The notes: generated from the letters alone by a model not told the origin. A stretch of 64,000 nucleotides of DNA from Rutpela maculata (GCA_936432065.2 OW386286.2:265069987-265133986); one strand, 5' to 3'; positions 32,797 through 44,424 are shown, counted from the first letter of the stretch. Translations and numbers: made by a program.

Positions 32797-33720
32797 TGAC
32801 GACCTGTAGAGTGATTTGGGTGGCACAGTAGGGATTTCGTCCCACTGTGCGTCGCTGGTAAAGTACCTGTACCGAGCTTGATGAATTTTCCCTAGTCGCA
32901 CCATAACAAAGAATAATGTTTGTAAAATCTGTCATTATAAAAACGTAAAATGCAATTATTCGTTACTCCTACGTACGTATAATAACCAGTACGTATTTCA
33001 ACAGCTGTAAACACTACTCTATTGTCACTGGCACAGATTTGAATATATGGATGTATTTCAAAAACACCCTGTATTTAAACAATATTCAATACTAAATGAC
33101 ATGCACTCAGTGCTATTTGGTTGCTTTTTGGTGTGGTGTTTGTAATTATTCTTTGGAATCCTAACTAATAGATATGATTGACGACCTGTAAAGTGATTTG
33201 GGTGGCACAGTAGGGTTTCGTCCCACTGGGCATCGCTGGTAAACTACCTGTACGAGCCTGATGCATTTTCCCTAGTTTCCCTATAACAAAGAACAATATT
33301 TGTCAAATCCGACATTATTAAAATCGTAAAATACAATTATTCGTTACTACTACCTGCATTAACGACCAGTATGTATTTTAACAGCTGTAAACACTACACT
33401 ACTGTCACAGCCGTTTGACAACTGCTCGATGAGAATATAGTTCAAAGCTGCGGTAAGAGGGGCAAAGAACATCATATCAGGGACGTACTCGATATTTGTT
33501 TGCAATTTTCAAAAATTTTCTCGGTTATTTTTGGGTATTTTGATAAATGGATATTTCTGCGTATATCAGAAAGATGTGAGTATTCACAGATTTGAAGAAT
33601 ATGGACGTATTTCAAAAACACCCTGTATATTTATACGATATTCAATAATAAATGACATGCTCTCAGTACTATTTGGTTGTTTTTTTGGTGCGGTCTTTGT
33701 AATTATTCTGTTTAATTCTT
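32797..33720 (+). repeat. Two tandem direct copies, 375 and 545 bp
   Basis: Copy 1, 32797-33170, and copy 2, 33177-33720, both start TTGACGACCTGTA.AGTGATTT. Both contain GTGGCACAGTAGGG, AACAGCTGTAAACACTAC and TTCAAAAACACCCTGTAT. Copy 2 has about 160 bp (33415-33575) that copy 1 lacks. The CACCCTGTA words suggest a decayed CAGGGTG-type MITE end in each copy. Confidence 0.75.
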
Positions 33721-33730
33721 ATCTCTCTCT

Positions 33731-33807
33731 AATGAATTACTTATTTTTTTTTTGCAAATATCATATCTACTAGGATATGTTATTCGCAAAAAAAATAAGT
33801 AATTCAT
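33731..33807. repeat. Hairpin with about 28-bp arms
   Basis: ATGAATTACTTATTTTTTTT is followed by its inverse AAAAAAAATAAGTAATTCAT around a short loop. Confidence 0.8.
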
Positions 33808-34370
33808 CCCCAAACCTCATATTTTCCACGCGCTCATTGTATACTCATTTATCAAAAAGAAAAATATGCTTACTGGCTCTATGGAAATAATAAATTTAGA
33901 AAATTTGACTTTTCCTTTTGTGAGTAAAATGGGAGGCCTGTATCTGATTATATTTAGTTTTTCTGCAGTATATTTTTATCGCAGCGAGTTGGAAAAACTT
34001 TTACAGCTTTATTCACTTATCTTCTATGTTCTCAGCGACCTTGGCTGGTAACAGAAACAACATTAGTTTGGTAGTGCCTTGTCATTATATTAGTCTTCAC
34101 ACGGGGATAAAAGCTACTTTACGCGGATAAAACTGTGCAGTGAAGGTTGTCTTTCTTTAGAATAAAATCATAAATCGTCTGAAATAAACTTTTGGTTTCT
34201 ACTGTTAGTATAAAAGTCAAATGTCAATAAAAATAAACATAGTTCTGCGGGGTGCCGTTAAAATTTCATACAAAAAACTGACCTATTCTTGCTATGGACT
34301 TATAGACCAGTGCAGTTGGAGAGTCTACGTTTACCATGTAATTACTTGCGTTAATCTCTCGGTACTCGTA

Positions 34371-34877
34371 AAAAAAACCGCTGGCCAAGGAGTCACTACT
34401 TCCATATCCAGATTTTCTATCCAAATCTCTCACAACGAAACAAATTTTGATACTATATTTGTATTCTACTGTCTGGAAATAATTGTTTATCAAACTTTAA
34501 TAATATAATATTTGAAATCGTTGACCACAAAAACCCATAAAACCAGGGTTGGAAAAAAAACTGTTTTTTTTTGTTTTAAACAGTTTTTTTTTGTTTAAAA
34601 CAGTGTTTTAAATGGTATATTTTAAAATGTGTTTTAAACAGTTGCTTAAAACATCACATTATGTATTATGTATGTTTTAAACATTTGTTTAAAACATGAT
34701 ACGATGTTTTAAAAAATGTTTTTAAAATATTTTGTTTTAAACATGCCAACCCTGCATAAAACGATATGCCACATTAGTAGCGGGGGTGGGGGTGGATGAA
34801 GTAAAAAAATTGTTGAGGCTTTGGTTCTTGTACACACACTAAATAACAATTTTATTTTTTTCACCTTTTAATAAAGT
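34371..34877 (-). mobile_element. Hairpin-ended repeat (GTGGAAG family), partial, split
   Basis: Minus-strand copy of the family best seen at 41166-41838. It retains the end segment GGCCAGCGGTTTTTTTTACG, the TTTGAAATC...TAATATAATA block and the GGGGGTGGATGA stretch, then loses homology near 34877. A 211-bp hAT MITE splits it at CATAAAAC. Confidence 0.7.
34544..34754. mobile_element. 211-bp hAT MITE
   Basis: Ends CAGGGTTGG and CCAACCCTG, with a perfect 8-bp duplication CATAAAAC (34536-34543 and 34755-34762). Nearly the whole interior is an array of GTTTTAAAC-type words in both orientations. Confidence 0.9.
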
Positions 34878-35457
34878 TTTTAAAAAGCAAAAATCTTTGC
34901 TTTATACTTTTTATTTGCCCAATAGACATGTCCACAAAAAAAATACTTTAATATTAGTAAAAACCATATATTAGTACCAAATTTAGAATTTGTTTATTAA
35001 TAAATATTTTTATTTCGCCAGTTATTCTTAATAGAAATCACCCCAATGCAGCGAATCTAAGAAACGTCCCCAAGGTAAAGGCTAGTAACATGACGTCACC
35101 TCCTTGCGGGCACAACGACCTGTGCGTGTAATGCGGTCCCGTTGTTTTTTATTGAACCACTAATGTAATATTATTGATCAGCATGCCTTAGCACTCATAT
35201 ATCTAAAATTTAAACACATTTTGAATTATCGTTTTTGAATTACGGCCCCCTAAAATTTTATTTTTCAAATATTAAATAATTAATAACTTTTAAACAAATT
35301 GTATTTCGAAAAAAAGTCATTCTTCATTTTCTATTTAAATTCACTTTTTCTACAACCCTGTATAGATGACGCTCTATACTTTTCGCAGGACAAAAATTTT
35401 TAGCTCCTTGGTTTTTCTTCTTTAGGGTATAGTATATGGCACGATTTTCCTTTCTTA
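34878..35457. other. Intergenic stretch, no gene seen
   Basis: No coding sequence. AAAAGCAAAAATCTTTG near 34886, followed by TACTTTTTATTTGC, recurs in direct orientation near 36975. Confidence 0.5.
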
Positions 35458-36268
35458 TTATACTCTTCGCAAAAACGAAGAGTTAACATTTCTAATACCG
35501 GAAATATCGCTCGTAGAGAAATAATTTTCATCATTATGTTAGTGAACAAATTCTGAACAACTTTCAAAATGTCCGTCTGTCCGTCACGTTTCTTGTAAGC
35601 ATGATAACTTAAGAAAGAAAAGTCCGATTGTACTGAAATTTTTAAAGTAAATTGGCGTTAGTTAGTGGAAGAACCCTATTGTTTTTGAACAAAATCAATC
35701 AGTAAATAAAAAAGTTATATAAATAGAGCAGCTAAACTTTTGAAAATCTTATATTTTCATTACTGCTGTTAATATTTCTGAAATTATTGCTGAACTTCGC
35801 CTATTATTCCATGTACTTACTTATTTAATAGTTTTGTAACTGAGTATATTCTTTCTAATGGAAAATAAAGACGCTATTATTATTATTATTATTATTACAA
35901 ATTAAAAAAAAAATTCTTAATTTTTGTCATTTGTACTTAATCTTACGAAACATTATTCTCTATAATTTTTTTTTTATTTATACATTTTACTAATATACAT
36001 ATTTCATAATAATATATCTAAACCGTTGAAATATAATTCTCGAATGATATACATTACATACAATTTTTGTAATAACGTGTGAGGGTCCAATGGCTAAAGT
36101 TTTGCCTTGCAATCCAAAGGTCGTGTGTTCGAATCCCTCAGAGAGGGTGGTGTTTTTTTTTGATATATTTTTTTACAACAAAGTTGGTATCACAAAATTT
36201 AGAATCTCAAAAACTATAGAATGTGTAACAATTATATAAAAAGCTCAGTAAATCGGCGAAGAGTATAA
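35458..36268 (+). mobile_element. Hairpin-ended repeat with tRNA-like segment, copy B
   Basis: Starts with the hairpin TACTCTTCGCAAAAACGAAG and ends ATCGGCGAAGAGTATA. Homologous in opposite orientation to 26119-26833. It contains the GTCCGTCTGTCCGTCAC tract, an (ATT)n run at about 35874-35897 and the tRNA-like segment. No protein encoded. Confidence 0.6.
36078..36152 (+). other. tRNA-like segment in copy B
   Basis: GGGTCCAATGGCTAAAG (A-box-like) and GTGTTCGAATCCC (B-box) lie about 30 nt apart, with GCAATCCAAAGGTC between them as in copy A. Acceptor pairing is weak and there is no clear anticodon loop. A relic or promoter, not a functional tRNA gene. Confidence 0.55.
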
Positions 36269-37780
36269 TGGTTCCACTAATTTGTATTTGACTCTACTAA
36301 TTCCATTCTATGTCATTGCTAATGTATGTTTGCCCTAGTTGTAAGTAAACTAGGATTGTTTATTACCTTCATTATTGTCGGGTTCGCGGTGGAGAACGAA
36401 ATATCGCACAGGGTAATAAACAAAAATTTTTGATTTGTTTGGAGATCATTTGTTGTCGGAAAAAGTTCCTTCTTGAAGTCTGACCTTTCGCTTCCTTGGA
36501 GTTTCGCTTCTTTTCTTGTGAAGTGTTGCTCCTTTCTCATTTCTGCGTAACTGGTGCTTTCTTGCTTTCTCCTGATTTCCTCCGGAACCGAGGTAAAGTC
36601 TTCCTCCTTCGTATCATGCCTGCCTCCGGAATCGAGGTTTGAGGTCTTTCTTCTTCGTGTCCTGATTGCCTTCGGAATCGAAGGAGTTAGTCATCTACAA
36701 TGTAAACTTCGGAAGTTGATTCCAGGATAAATCTGGTCCAATCGAAAAGTGACAGTCCGCTCCTTATTAAATCTTCCAATGATCCACATTTTGCAAATGA
36801 TAAAGATATTTTTCGTGATGAAGTGTTGAAACACGAAGCTCTTACTTTAGATTAGGAATTGCACGATAAATATGCTGTGATCCTTGGGTATTCACTAATT
36901 TTCGATTAAATTAAGGCCTTCATGATACTGTCGACTGCGCCAGATAAATTTGTTGGTTTTCTAAGTTTGTAAAAAAGCAAAAATCTTTGTTTTCTACTTT
37001 TTATTTGCACAATTAATTGAATGGTTACAAGTGATGACATATTCTAACTGAGGATTTGAATGTAGTCAATCTATATTTATAAAGCTTTCGTATCCGGGAT
37101 GTTCCCCAGCATAATATTGCATTGCCAACTTTATTATATAGATTATCTGCATATGTGGAATTATAAATCCCACTACTTTTGGAACAAACTGTAGTTACAT
37201 CTTTTTGAAATAATTGCCTTGATTTCTGGCTGATGCCGCTGACTTTTTACATATTTTAATAACACCAATCTTTTTTATTTGCATTTTATTCGTCAGTTTC
37301 CCTATTTTTAACGTACGTGTTTTATTTACACTCATTTCATTTATTTCTCCTGCCACAGTTACAGTCACGTTCGTGTCCGCTTGTGTGATAAAGGCAACAG
37401 AACATGAAACTAAAAGGAGCAGAAAAAAAAAACATTTGTTTCCGCACCAATGCTCTACCTAAACCGTCGTAGTCTCTGAATAAATAAAAAACAATCATAA
37501 TTTTTCTCTTTAGAAAGGGGTTTTTGTTATTGGGTTACAAACAATTCATGTTTATTTGTTTACTAGGCTGTTCTAGGTGAAATAAAAAGTCAAGTAGAAC
37601 TTCTACATTACTTATAACTTCGTGGGAGTGGAACGGAAAAAATACAATTCATTTCGATGTTTGAATTATTGGAATTACAATTTTATTTAGGAAAAACTAA
37701 ACTACAATAAATGTTCGAATTGTCTTCCACTGACATCTATGCATATTTATCGCATTTCTAATATTTATTGAGAAGACTAT
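36269..37780. other. Intergenic stretch with short direct repeats
   Basis: TCCTGATT.CCT(C/T)CGGAA(C/T)CGA is repeated two to three times between 36565 and 36680. TGTTTATTACC at 36357 and GGTAATAAACA at 36411 form an inverted pair. No gene recognised. Confidence 0.5.
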
Positions 37781-38417
37781 GGCAAAAAAGAGTCAATCGA
37801 AATAATCGTCAATGTCAAGTGAGCATTGTTAAAAAAAAGGTTCAATTTAGTAATGGTGAAAAATATGATATGATTAAGTGCTTTATAGAAAGCGGAGAAT
37901 ATTCAAATTTAGCTTTTTTAATAGGTAAGTTATAGCAAAACTTTGTGCCAAAAGTGGCGCCTAAACAATATTTTTAGACATCCAGAAAAGAGACAGCCAG
38001 ACATAAAAATATTCAAAAGACTACAACAAAATTTAAAAGGGTTTGGATCATTTGTAAAACCTCGAGCAAAATTATATAATAAAGAAGATAGAGAAGCTGT
38101 AGAAAATATTATTTTAGAAACTGTAAGAGAAAATCCTAATATATTCGTCTAGCGAAATACAGAAAAATTTAGGAATCCCAAAAACAACTGCGTTGGTTAA
38201 AAAAAAATTAATTCAAACCCCACAAAATTAGGATTAGTCACCATCTATACCCAAACGGCTTTCAAAGACGTCTCGATTTTTGTCAGTGGTTTTTGCGTGT
38301 ATGAAGTGCCAGGATTTGAAGAAACAATTATATGGACAGACGAGCACCATATAAGCAGTGCCGGAATTTTCAATCGGCATGATGACCACCATTGGGCTCA
38401 TGAAAATTAGGCACGTA

Positions 38418-38763
38418 TAGTTTGTACCATCGATAATACAGCGATATAAAAAAGCTCACAAAAAACGTAAACCGTGTGTCAATTTCAGTCTATTTACATA
38501 AAAGGCCATAAAAATGTTCGGCTTCTTTATTATCTTCACAAAAAAATAGTCCGAAGAAAAATGTAGGCCACTCCCACTGAATATAATTGGTTGGAATTTT
38601 CTCTACCGGAATTATGATAGGTTAGAATAAAATGTGTGTGGTCAACGTGGACTAACGTTGTCAAAGCGGACCGGCAGGCGGTACAGTAACTAGAAGCGGT
38701 CGGCGTCCTTTATGCTTTTTTGCGAGTTTTTTTATATCGCTGAATTATTTGTGGAATACACTA
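38418..38763. mobile_element. MITE inserted in the transposase pseudogene
   Basis: It sits between DDHHWAHEN and ATVNRQER of the transposase. The inverted ends share CAGCGATATAAAAAA, CTC.CAAAAAA and flanking TATAGT, with TA target bases on both sides. No coding capacity. Confidence 0.7.
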
Positions 38764-39029
38764 TAACCGCTACAGTTAATCGTCAAGAGCGATTTGGATT
38801 TGGTGTATGGTGTGGTTTTATTGGATACCAAATAATAGATCCCCATTCTTTTCACGGTAATTTGAACACCGAAAATTTTATTAACATTCTACGACAAGAA
38901 ATAGAGCCCTTTGTAGACAATATGCCTGTAAGACAATTTCAAAGATTAATTTACCAACACGATGGCGCTCCAGGTCATACGTCAAATGAAACATAAAATT
39001 ATTTAAATGCTCTATTTGGGGAGGATTGG

Positions 39030-39163
39030 ATAAGTATCTATATATCACTAAGGACTACTTTATCAATGTCTAGTTAGCTAAGTTAACTCAATTGATAACT
39101 AACAATTAATTTAGCTAACTGGACATTAATAAACAACAAAGTAGTTTAGATATTGTTTAATTT
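39030..39163 (+). other. Probable intron of the transposase pseudogene
   Basis: It starts GTATCT after the DWI codons and ends TTTTTAG before a sequence reading on to NGSILWPARSPD. Removing it restores a WI-R-YNG-S reading. The inside has an inverted repeat (TAGTTAGCTAA and inverse). Confidence 0.55.
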
Positions 39164-39299
39164 TTAGGATATAACGGTTCTATTTTATGGCCAGCTAGAT
39201 CTCCAGATATAACCCCTGCCGACTTTTGGCTTTGGCTTATATATAGAGAACGTTCTAATAACATGGAAGAATTGGAAAACAAAACATTAGCTGCGTTTC

Positions 39300-39440
39300 G
39301 GACAATAAAATCACACCATACACCAAATCCAAATCGCCCTTGACGATTAACTGTAGCGGTTACGTGCCTGATTTTCATGAGCTCAACGGTTGTTATTAAG
39401 CCGATTGAAAATTCCGGCATTGATTATATGGTGCTCGTCT
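39300..39440 (-). pseudogene. Inverted fragment of the same transposase
   Basis: The minus strand encodes TATVNRQGRFGFGVWCDFI preceded by an IFNR-like stretch, the same part as plus-strand 38390-38830. It does not contain the MITE, so it comes from an uninterrupted source copy. Confidence 0.75.
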
Positions 39441-39824
39441 GTCCATATAATTGGATAGCTAATTTAAGTTGTGATCGAATCATGAAATAATTTACAGTTC
39501 CATTTAAAAAAACACAAGATGTGTCTATATCTCGAAAAATGAGGCATATATAATTTTCTTCTTATCAGCAACGGATTCTACTCAAAAAAGTACCTCAAGA
39601 ATGTGTTACTCAATTTTCAATTCGACATTTGATAATTGAGAGGTCATCAAAAAATGCCAATTTTCCAAAAACGCTCTGTAGCTCGGCAATCGAAAAATAT
39701 TGGGTTTTTGTCTATCTGCCATAGTTTTAGGGAAAACCTTAAGTCCCATGTAATTTGGTCCACCCTGTAGACTGAAAATGCTTTTCATCCTAGTAAATAG
39801 TTACTGTTTCTAATTGTTACTTTT

Positions 39825-40529
39825 ACTTCCACGTCCAGTGGAAGTATAGTAACGACAAAAAATTTTTTAAAAATTTTTATTGTCCAAATAGGCTTAAAAT
39901 GTCAAGAAACGTCGAGATTTTAAGTTTGAGCGAAAAAAAAAATTTCTGTCTGTCTGTCGGTCTGTCTGTCTGTCGGTCTGTCCGTAACTTTTTTTTGTGC
40001 GCACGTTTACTCTGGAACCGTTTAAGATATTGACTTGAAATTTGGTACACATATGTACTTTAACGAGATCTAGAACTAGATTATATTTTCATCTTGTTCC
40101 GTCGAAGGGTTGGGGGGTAAATTGAGGTAAATTTGGGGTAAATGAGTAAATCAAGCAGGTAAGAGTCCATGAAATTGGTATTTAGTATATACAAGAGAAG
40201 CTAAGGTCTCAAAAAAATTTTTGGCATTAGCCACCCCCATTACCACCCCCACCTCCTTATTAAAGGGGATGAAAAAAAATGTGATTTAGTGTATGTACAG
40301 GAACCAGAAACCTCAAAATATTTTTTTCCTTCATCCACCCCCCACTACCACCCCCACCCCACTACCGATGTGGGGTATCGTTTTATGGGTTTTTGGGGTA
40401 GAGGATTTCAAATATTATATTATTAAAGTTCCATAAACAATTACTTTCACATACAAAGTTTTTTCATTGTGAGTGACTTGGATAGAGAATCTGGATGTGG
40501 AAGTAGTGATTCCTTGGGCAGCGGTTTTT
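39825..40529 (+). mobile_element. Hairpin-ended repeat (GTGGAAG family), full copy 1
   Basis: Starts with the hairpin ACTTCCACGTCCAGTGGAAG and ends TTCCTTGGGCAGCGGTTTTT. An inverted CTGGATGTGGAAG lies about 40 bp inside the right end. The body carries a (GTCT)n-like tract, a GACTTGAAATTTGGTACACA segment and CCACCCC-rich stretches. No protein. Copies at 41166, 34371, 52924, 54686 and 62784. Confidence 0.75.
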
Positions 40530-41165
40530 ATTATAAGTCTAAGTAAACTTCGTGATATTTGTATTTTTATTAACTCAACTTCAATTAAACAAATTAACTT
40601 AGTCTATATAAACCTGCTATTTATGCATGTATAATAATATAAATAATGAAGATACATACCTTGAGAAACAGTTGCCACGATAAGACTTCACAGTCTAATT
40701 AAGTCGACATATTTCTTCACAGTGAACACCAACCTGCGATTAATTTTAACCACTATTGCGAGCGTTGTTGGAACCTACTGTTTAGAAGGGTTTAGCAACG
40801 AATACGGTATTTTTTGGAAAAAAATAACTTTGCACAATTTTACTTTAGTTATCTGCAAACCCATTAACACCATTGGCTTTGTGTTTGGTGATTAAACAAA
40901 AATCTATTTATGAGTTCCTAAATAAGTAACCTGGCCCACTGTGAGTCGGTCCCTTGCCTATTAAATGTTAGGCAAGTAAAAGATCCCTACTATTCGACAG
41001 AGAAGAGGTTCGGCAAAATTTTCAGGTCGGGGATAGCTCGTCTCCTGGTGTTGGTGATAAGCCATGGTAGCGGAAATAGGTCGACGTTTAATAAATAAAT
41101 TTTAAAGAAGTGCTAATTTATGACATTATTAGCCAAAATGAAATTCAGTCTACTTTTTTCATATT
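40530..41165. other. Spacer between two direct copies of the hairpin-ended repeat
   Basis: Unremarkable AT-rich sequence apart from a truncated SINE at 40946-41093. Confidence 0.5.
40946..41093 (+). mobile_element. 5'-truncated SINE of the 5S family
   Basis: Starts at GTCGGTCCCTTGCCTATTAA and runs to GTCGACGTTTAATAAATAAA, matching the 3' half of 28721-29044 and 23624-23989. The 5S-like head is missing. No target duplication seen. Confidence 0.8.
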
Positions 41166-41838
41166 ACTTCCACATCCAGTGGAAGTATAGTAACGACAAA
41201 AAAATTTTTAAAAGTTTTTATTGTTCAAATAGGCTTAGAATGTCATGAAACGTCGAGATTTTAAGTTTGAACGAAAAAAAAAATTCTGTCTGTCTAACTT
41301 TTTTTGTGCGCACGTTTACTCTGAAACCGTTTAAGATATTGACTTGAAATTTGGTACACATATGTACTTTAACGAGATCTAGAACTAGATTATATTTTCA
41401 TCTTGTTCCGGCGAAGGGTTGGGGGGTAAATTGGGGTAAATTTGGGTAAATACGTAAATCAAGCAGGTAAGAGTCCATAAAATTGGTATTTAGTATATAC
41501 AAGAGAAGCTAAGGTCTCAAAAAAATTTTTGGCATTAGCCATCCCCATTACCACCCCCACCCCATTATTAAAGGGGATGAAAAATATTTGATTTAGTGTG
41601 TGTACAAAAACCAGAAACCTCAAAATATTTTTTTACTTCATCCACCCCCCTATCACCACCCCCACCCCACTACCGATGTGGGGTATCGTTTTATAGGTTT
41701 TTGGGGTAGAGGATTTCAAATATTATATTATTAAAGTTCCATAAACAATTATTTCCACATACAAATTTTTTCGTTGTGAGTGACTTGGATAGAAAATCTG
41801 GATGTGGAAGTAGTGATTCCTTGGGCAGCGGTTTTTTT
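41166..41838 (+). mobile_element. Hairpin-ended repeat (GTGGAAG family), full copy 2
   Basis: Closely similar to copy 1 and in the same orientation, 1.34 kb downstream. It differs mainly by a shorter GTCT tract. Starts ACTTCCACATCCAGTGGAAG and ends TTGGGCAGCGGTTTTTTT. Confidence 0.75.
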
Positions 41839-42556
41839 GCATAAATCGTCATCACCTAAAGTTAGCTACAGGAATTTTTGGACACCCAGTATATTGTAAT
41901 TAACGAAAATAGAAATAGTAGGTCATAAGTAGAACTAAATAGAAACTAGAATTTAGCGAACAGTCAACGTTTCACATCAGAAATTAAACTGAAAACAGTT
42001 GAGACATTATTTGAATCATTAATTATTTCAGGAATAATCTTGTTTTACCATCTACACCTAATCACAAGCCTCAACATGTGCACATCTGTTAAGCAATTTA
42101 ATTAACCAAGAGCATAAATTTTATTGAAATGAGGGATGCCCAAAATATGTTATGGAATTCCAGAGAAAATTAGAGAATTTCAGGTCTGTTGAGTGAAATA
42201 TTTGCAACATTTCACGGGCAGAATCGTGGTGAGATTTTATCATTTAAATACTCATCTCATATGATGTGTACGTTTGGGAAGTTGCGATGAATGTGTGTAC
42301 ATGGAGAAATCTATTAATTGCAAAGCAAAACAATTCCACATTCGTCATTAAATTATTCTTGCTTTAAAAAAATAATTTAGCAAATCGAATTAGATTTATT
42401 ATATTTCTTAACATGGTATGATACATCCTGTCTACAGAAAGAAACCAGTAATTATGTTCCAGTTGTAAAAAATTGCAAGCAATTTATAAACAATACCCAC
42501 ATAGAAAATGGATTAGTTCGGATCTGTGGGTTTAATACATTTATTTGGTGTGACTA
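41839..42556. other. Intergenic stretch, no gene seen
   Basis: AT-rich, no open frame of note and no paired ends. Confidence 0.5.
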
Positions 42557-43890
42557 CACTGAAAAAAGTGCATGTAAAATTACATGGAATTTTACTATTA
42601 GAATAATGTAATCAAAAACCGGCTATTTAAAAATACGTGCCACATGGAAATATACATAACTTTCGAATTTATTCCTCTCCTCTACGGTAACTGTCTGTTA
42701 AATTACAATGTAATTATCCACAATGAGTGCAAATTTACGAGTCCTCGTGTAAACTTACAGACCTTTTTGTAATGTTATAATAAATGTGTGAATTCACATT
42801 ACTACTGTAAAATTACAAGAATACTATAGCAGCGTAACCAATAGCATCAGTAAATTTTATCACGTGATTAAAGACTACAACGTAAAGCAAACGAAATCAT
42901 AACATTTCACTTGTCGCTTTTGTGCATTGTGAGTTAGTTCTTCATGTCTGACAGTGATTAGTTCGTTAAAGAGTGACCCCAAAAATCGCCCATTTTCTAG
43001 CCCTCGAATTTTGATTCAAACTGTTCTAAGTGCTAAATTATTGTTAATTATGAGAACATCCTGAATACAACATTTCAAGACGAGCATAGTATTTTTCGAC
43101 GCATAATTCATATCTAATATCGACGAATCAGGATATCCATTGATTAATTCAGAAGGTGCAAAAACATCCCCTATATACGGATAAAAATAGGGAAAAATGA
43201 TGCTATTGAGTTATAGAGCTTCCATGAACAGAAATATGGTATAAGTCTATTGGCTGAATGCATGAACGAAGGTGTTGAGTAGAGCTTACACAAAGCAATT
43301 GAGACACACCTTTAAGAGGGTGAAAACTACCTCAATATTATACAAAACTGCATAAAAGCTCCAATAACTGGCGAAAAAGCTTGGACCCTCTAAGCTTTAT
43401 TAATAGGAATGAACCATAAATCTGTTATAACCTAGTTCACGAAAACAATCCATCACTGGGTGCAAAACTACCCCTCACCTTGAATTATGAACTTGAGTCA
43501 GTGAAAAGATAGTGAATGTACCAGATATTGCATTCTGATTGCAGTGTGTCTGGATCTGAAACGATAACCAATATTCCCACAATAGTTTTTTTACACACCT
43601 ATGAAGGGATGAGAAAACAACGCACATTTATATAAGCGAACCCGCTGTGAGAATATTACATTAAAGTAAATTCTGTCACAAGGATAATAAAGGGCGCTCT
43701 CCATAAAATTAATGTTCTAATGGTCTGTTTTCAAACTTCAAGTGAATTTTATAAGAAGGCGGGGATGCGAGGGGGTGAATATCAGAGACATCGCAATCAC
43801 TGTATCACATTAGAGAAAATCCTGTAGCAAGGGTTTTCAAGAGTGCTCTTTAGGAATGTCATGGCCTCGTGATTCTTTCTCATCGCTCTA

Positions 43891-44036
43891 GAGAAATTCA
43901 TCCCTATGAGGGAGGGGTTAGAGGGTGTAAATCTAAGCAATTTTACAAACATTATATTGTATGGAGAAATTCATCCCTATGAGGGAGGGGTTAGAGGGTG
44001 GAAATCTAAGCAATTTTACAAACATTATATTGTATG
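43891..44036 (+). repeat. Tandem duplication, 73 bp x 2
   Basis: GAGAAATTCATCCCTATGAG...ATTATATTGTATG occurs twice head to tail with a single mismatch (GTGTAAAT versus GTGGAAAT). Very recent local duplication. Confidence 0.9.
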
Positions 44037-44424
44037 GAAAAAAATTCTGACATAAAGGTAAGTATTCCTTTCCCGAACGTCATACTCTATAGGTCCGTTT
44101 TTAACCCTCAAGTGGATTTTATGCGAAGGGATGAATATCGGAGCAATCTCGTAATCGCTGCATTACTTATATAATAAAAATACTGATGAAGCGGTTTCCA
44201 AGAGTGCTTTTCTCTTAGGGCCTCTTGATTCCTTTTCATCCCCCAAATGATCCCGACGGGGGTCAGGGGATGAAGACCCACCAATAAGTTTTCGTCCCGT
44301 TCTCTTACCCCATTGTAGGTGTGTCATAAAATAGTTATAAAAATTGTAGTTATCGTCTCACATTCATACGTTCTGCGATTAAAATGCGATATCTGGTACA
44401 TTCACTATTTTTTCCCTAACTTGT

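Larger units (their letters stand above)
37800..39290 (+). pseudogene. Tc1/mariner-like DDE transposase pseudogene
   Basis: Collinear plus-strand pieces: FSNGEKYDMIKCFIESGEYS and QPDIKIFKRLQQNLKGFGSF (N-terminal helix-turn-helix region), then ETIIWTDEHHISSAGIFNRH with the first catalytic Asp. Next come ATVNRQERFGFGVWCGFIGY, then YQHDGAPGHTSNE with the second Asp, and ILWPARSPDITPADFWLW with the third acidic site region. These motifs identify a mariner/IS630-type transposase of the group with W-P-A-R-S-P-D. Two GT...AG intervals (about 37924-37977 and 39030-39163) lie where protein homology breaks and look like small introns. A MITE is inserted at 38418-38763. Stops and frameshifts make it nonfunctional. 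Confidence 0.8.

Noticed and set aside
36078..36152. Functional tRNA gene
   Set aside because: Acceptor and anticodon stems do not pair cleanly, and the segment recurs inside an interspersed repeat.
43891..44036. CRISPR-like repeats
   Set aside because: The 73-bp pair has no spacers, and other tandem arrays here are MITE or Helitron internals; the DNA is eukaryotic.
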